NCBI RefSeq assembly: GCF_030272615.1
Contig: NC_081413.1
Coordinates: 24,306,501-24,370,500, forward strand
Source of the DNA: Cryptomeria japonica
Taxonomy: Eukaryota; Streptophyta; Pinopsida; Cupressales; Cupressaceae
Reading direction: 5' to 3'
DNA length: 64,000 bases
Shown here: piece after piece, positions 60,470 to 64,000 of the stretch
Position numbering within the stretch: the first letter of the stretch is position 1
Layout of the letters: each line of letters begins with the position of its first letter
Translations under genes and position numbers: made by a program
The notes under the pieces: generated by a model
What the model was told of the DNA's origin: nothing
What the model saw: only the letters and a program-made list of their open reading frames with translations
Databases searched by the model: none

Positions 60470-61080
60470 AAGGAGTGGGGAATGTGGAAAGAACGAATTA
60501 AAAGAGTATTCAGGAACAAGGAGGATCCGAAGAATGTGGTGTTTGAAAGAATTTTCAAATTAATTATGGAGAAAATGAACAACATAGCTTGTAATGAGAG
60601 TAAAATAGAGATAGTTGTTTGTTCCTAGCATGATCTTAAGATGTTGAGAGATTGGCATATCAATGGGGATATTACAAAGGCGTCTGGACAAGGGAAAAAT
60701 GATCGTGAAGGTGTTACTTGAGTCCATCCTCCTAGGGGATGGATAAAAGATAAGTGATCACTGTGGAAGCTTTGTTTTGATGGTGGTACTACCCTTGATC
60801 TCTTAGTCCAATCACTTAGCAAAAGTCATAGGAGATTTCCAGGTCATTGACCTTGCTAGCAAATTGAATATTAAAAATCTATGGATTGAGGGGGACTCAA
60901 AAAATATTATTGAATGCCTTTTAGGTAAGTCCTCCCCCTCATGGACCATCAAAAATTGGATCGACGAAGCTAAATTCCTCATTGGCAACTTTGAGAATGT
61001 AAGAATCTCACACGTGGTTAGGGAAGAAAACATGGTCGCTAACTATTTTGCCAATAAAAGAGTAAATCTCTTTGGACGAT
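60470..61080 (+). pseudogene. LINE RNase H domain, copy 2 (first motif deleted)
   Basis: VWKERIKRVFRNKEDP at the start and LWIEGDSKNIIECLL (third Asp intact), WIDEAKFLIGNF and VREENMVANYF later match copy 1. The first catalytic motif (FDGxxKGNPG) is missing: after GWIKD- the sequence jumps about 75 bp to the SLWKL part, and the frame breaks. A TAG interrupts the region before it. The adjoining reverse transcriptase is absent. Confidence 0.75.
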
Positions 61081-61313
61081 AGAAATGGCAATCCTACAAG
61101 GATCTAGAATTGAGGGTGAAATCCTTAATTAGATATGATGTTATTATGGAAAAGTTGCCATTTCAAAAATTGATTAAGAGGATCAGTGCAAGGTACTGTT
61201 TTATTCAATACTTTGTCGGCATCATTATTATTCCTTCTATCCACATGAAATGGAACGTATGTGGGTTCCTAGGCTTTGTTGTAATTTTTTTGCCAAGGTT
61301 ACCTGTTCTGTAA

Positions 61314-62895
61314 GTGAGAAGAGAGAAACCTGCGAAAAAAGGGCGAAATAGGAAAAGGGTGGAGCCGAAAAGCTATGAAACACACCAGAAGAATCAGAAG
61401 GTTTGGAATCAGATTGTCAAAGAGGGGCTGAAACCTTTCCTAGAAAAGCTTCATGGTGCTAACCCCAACATTGTGAGGTATTTCGTCAAAAATTGGAAGG
61501 AGGAAGGCATCATTTTGTTTGGAAGAAATGTGATTATAAATGAGGGTTTGATTGGAGAATTTACGAGCCTCTCTACTGAAGGTATGGAATTTTTCCATGA
61601 CAGGAAGATATTTGATGAAGCAGTCATGAATTTACCTAAATCAGAGGAGAAGAGGGAAGCGTTGGTAAAGGTTTCAAATAGCTACTTCGAGGCCGACACC
61701 ATTAAAAATCTCGAGAGGGAGGTTCTAAAGGTGGTGATGGAATATATAACTGTCGATAGGAGATTTACAAGGGTGTATGGCTACCACTTTATCCAACTGA
61801 ACCACTTCAGGTTAAAGGTCAGGATTTCTTTCCCCCATTATCTGTTGTGTTCTCTTAAACAGTGTATTCTAGAACACAGTAAAATTCCTAGGAGTACCCT
61901 TTTTTTGCATGTCGGTGTTATCCAACTTATTCGTGAGCACTTTGCTAGTCTATTTGCTCCATCGAATCCAATTTTTCCCCCTGATTCTGATGGGGATTTG
62001 GACTGGGAAGTAGGAATTTCTCCTCCCCCTAAAAAGACACCTAAAAAATTCCCTTTGAGCAGGCCTTCAGGTAAACCAGAAACCTCTGTGAAAACCCTCT
62101 TCATGGATAAAAAGAAAATGAAAGCCTCTTCAAAGAAAAAATTGGTGTCTTACTCTGAGGATTCATTGGGTGACCCTTCTAATATTTCTTGTTCCCCTGA
62201 AGATTCCCTTTCCTCCCACCCCGCTACTGATAGAGAGAACAGGTGAAGATTTCCAAAAGACCTCAAACCAGATGAACATTACTTTAAATTGGAGAAGGAA
62301 TCTCCCGATGATGTGTTGGCTATTGCAAGGAATAGTGCAGTGGATACATTTTAGGGTTTTTAAATGGGCCTTTCATGAAATCAAAGACTTTAACCTAAAG
62401 AACATGGCAACTACAGGTAAACTGGAGGAGTTGGTTGATAAAGAGAAGACCCAGAAGACCGTAGGGGCAATCTGGATAGAGGAGGACAATCTATCAATGC
62501 TAGAGTATCTACAAAGAATAGTGGAACTTATTGATAAAATGAAAAAAGAAAATGACAAGAAAACCTTGTAGCTTGAGGGGGAAGTCAGCAAAATCAGGGG
62601 TTCCTTGAATGCAATAATGAAACAAAGTCACAAGATCATCAAGAATTTGGTGGCCACGATGAAGATGATGGTGGAGAAACTGGAAAAATCCCAGCACGAC
62701 ACCCTGATTGTGGACCTTGATGCTGACAGAGAAAAAGACTAGAAAGAAGAATCTTTCCCATCCAAAAGAACTAGAGCCAATCTGAAAAAAAAGGCTTAGT
62801 CCTCGAATCAGGAGCTTCACGACCTGAAAATATCCGCCCAAGAAATGAATAATTTGTAGCTTGAGATTGCTTAGACTATTAAGTCTTTAGGTTAA
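61314..62895 (+). pseudogene. ORF downstream of LINE RNase H, copy 2 (best preserved)
   Basis: The ORF is open for 310 codons from 61314 to the TGA at 62244. The same frame continues to about 62345, and then one shift leads to the TAA at 62893. The start codon is GTG where copy 1 has ATG. The basic N-terminus (RREKPAKKGRNRKR) suggests nucleic-acid binding. Residues about 30-200 are globular (IVRYFVKNWKEEGIILFGRN, GYHFIQLNHFRLKVRISFPH) and resemble plant transposon proteins by pattern only. A Pro/Lys/Ser-rich linker and a coiled coil follow (LEYLQRIVELIDKMKKEND). The total of about 527 codons is conserved between two copies. Confidence 0.6.
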
Positions 62896-63070
62896 TGCTT
62901 TTTTGGTTTTAGTTCTTGCTGTCTTTTTGTTTGGTCTGCTATCTTTTTGTATGTTTGACAAATTTTCTGTGTTGGTGAACTTAGACTGTTTATTTTAATT
63001 TTCGTCAGTAACTTGGTGGTTTCGGGTCCCTGTAAAACCCAGTTTTTCCCTAATCAAAAACATTACATAA
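62896..63070 (+). other. LINE 3' untranslated end, copy 2
   Basis: T-rich text with a duplicated GTCTTTTTGT-type word, then TGTAAAACCCAGTTTTTCCC and AATCAAAAACATTAC, equivalent to 48927-49085. Confidence 0.5.
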
Positions 63071-63659
63071 GGAGTAAGAAGTGTTTATCAAGTGGACAAC
63101 TGTTATAACAACTTCTTCCTCACCCTCCTATTCCCAAAATACAAACCTTTGTCTCCCATCGTTGGAGATTGGTAGAAATAGATCCCCTTGGAAATGGTGT
63201 TCCTTACAATGGTTCTCCCATATACAAACTAATTGTGGATATTCAAAATTGGAACTATCTCCCTCACAAAAAACATAATCTATCAGCTCATTGGCTAATG
63301 CTTCTATTAACTTTTCACTCAAAAACCAATTTGTGGATTTTCTTCATAAACAATTAAGGGGATCCTATAATCAACCTGCTAAATGCCTCCCCTATGCCTC
63401 TATTTTCGAGCTGGTTTTAGGTAAGGAGGTATTGTATTGAATTTAATGTTTTGAAAAACTGGCACTTATTGACATATTTAGCTATCTGTGGCCATGTATT
63501 CTAGTGTTGCAATCATGGATCCCTAAACACTAAAAATCACTAAAGTTTGGTAAATTGGATATTTTCCCTTATGGTCATGGTTTTTTTTGTGATTTGATAT
63601 TACTCCACAAATTATAGGGGTGTTGTTCTATTGCTAGGTGTTTGGAAATGGGGTTCTCA

Positions 63660-64000
63660 TGCTCTATCTCTCCACCCCTAGATTCCCTCCTTATATCCCC
63701 TTTGGACCTTATTAAGTTTTCCCCCACATGGGTTAGGCTCCCCTACCTTCGTCTCCACTTTTGGTGCACTGCTACTTATGAATCCATTGACAACAAACTT
63801 GACTACTTCATCAAAGTCAACCCGAATACCACTCTCTTCTCCTATACCTCTTTTGTAAGAATTTTAGTGGATTTGAATCTCTCTTAACCACTTCCTATTG
63901 AGACTTCTCTTAAAATTGGTGAATTACAGTGGAGACAAATGCTGGATTATGAAGGGATATCATTCAAGTGTAGATGCTACTTTGCAACTAGACACTTGGC
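63660..64000 (+). pseudogene. LINE ORF1 fragment (DUF4283-like), copy 2, cut by window end
   Basis: Same as 49650-50215: FSPTWVRLPYLRLHFW, YESIDNKLDYF, a stop at 63884, then LKIGELQWRQMLDYEG. The window ends inside the decayed knuckle. One frame is kept apart from the stop. Confidence 0.65.

Larger units (their letters stand above)
59014..64000 (+). repeat. composite segment C, copy 2 (cut by window end)
   Basis: Collinear with 44938-50014. It differs by substitutions, by a loss of roughly 75 bp in the RNase H part near 60750, and by many small changes. Its left end is set by the copia LTR. Confidence 0.8.

Overview
The window reads as heterochromatic nuclear DNA of a large-genome seed plant. 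The AT-rich noncoding background, plant L1-type LINEs, plant copia/gypsy/hAT proteins and tRNA-iMet-type primer binding sites support this, and the density and size of nested LTR elements fit a conifer or other gymnosperm best (inference). I recognise no intact host gene, tRNA or rRNA. Every protein-like segment belongs to a decayed transposable element.

Region 1 (1-31535) is a tandem array of one noncoding LTR element: partial internal region, LTR1, internal region, LTR2. The two LTRs are each about 6 kb once insertions are subtracted, and the internal region is 3.37 kb with no gag or pol. It carries a Met-type primer binding site and a polypurine tract, so it resembles a LARD (large retrotransposon derivative). 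LTR1 is split by a 6.4-kb minus-strand LINE (4660-11095). LTR2 is split by a 7.57-kb minus-strand non-autonomous LTR element (18518-26085, CTTAT target duplication), which carries gag-like and unknown ORFs but no pol. A solo-LTR-like insert sits inside that element's own LTR (19320-20104). A sister copy of the insert lies directly in LTR2 (27334-28125).

Region 2 (31536-44720) holds a hAT transposase fossil (33187-36042) and a 1151-codon reading frame broken only by in-frame stops (38129-41581). That frame is flanked by unusual GCGAG-rich repeat tracts and several minisatellites. The whole block is bracketed by direct repeats of about 230 bp.

Region 3 (44721-64000) contains two direct copies of a composite segment of about 5 kb (44938-50014 and 59014-64000). 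Each copy has, in the same order, a minus-strand gypsy integrase fragment, a LINE RNase H domain, a further ORF, a LINE 3' end and a second LINE ORF1 fragment. Between the copies lie about 5 kb of unassigned sequence and a truncated minus-strand copia element (55745-59013).

A recurrent theme is a module of an N-terminal globular part (resembling plant transposon or plant-mobile-domain proteins) followed by coiled coils. It appears in three unrelated element types: the non-autonomous LTR element, the 1151-codon ORF, and the ORF downstream of LINE RNase H. Stop codons in the best-preserved frames are nearly all reachable by C-to-T change, which fits decay of methylated, silenced elements.
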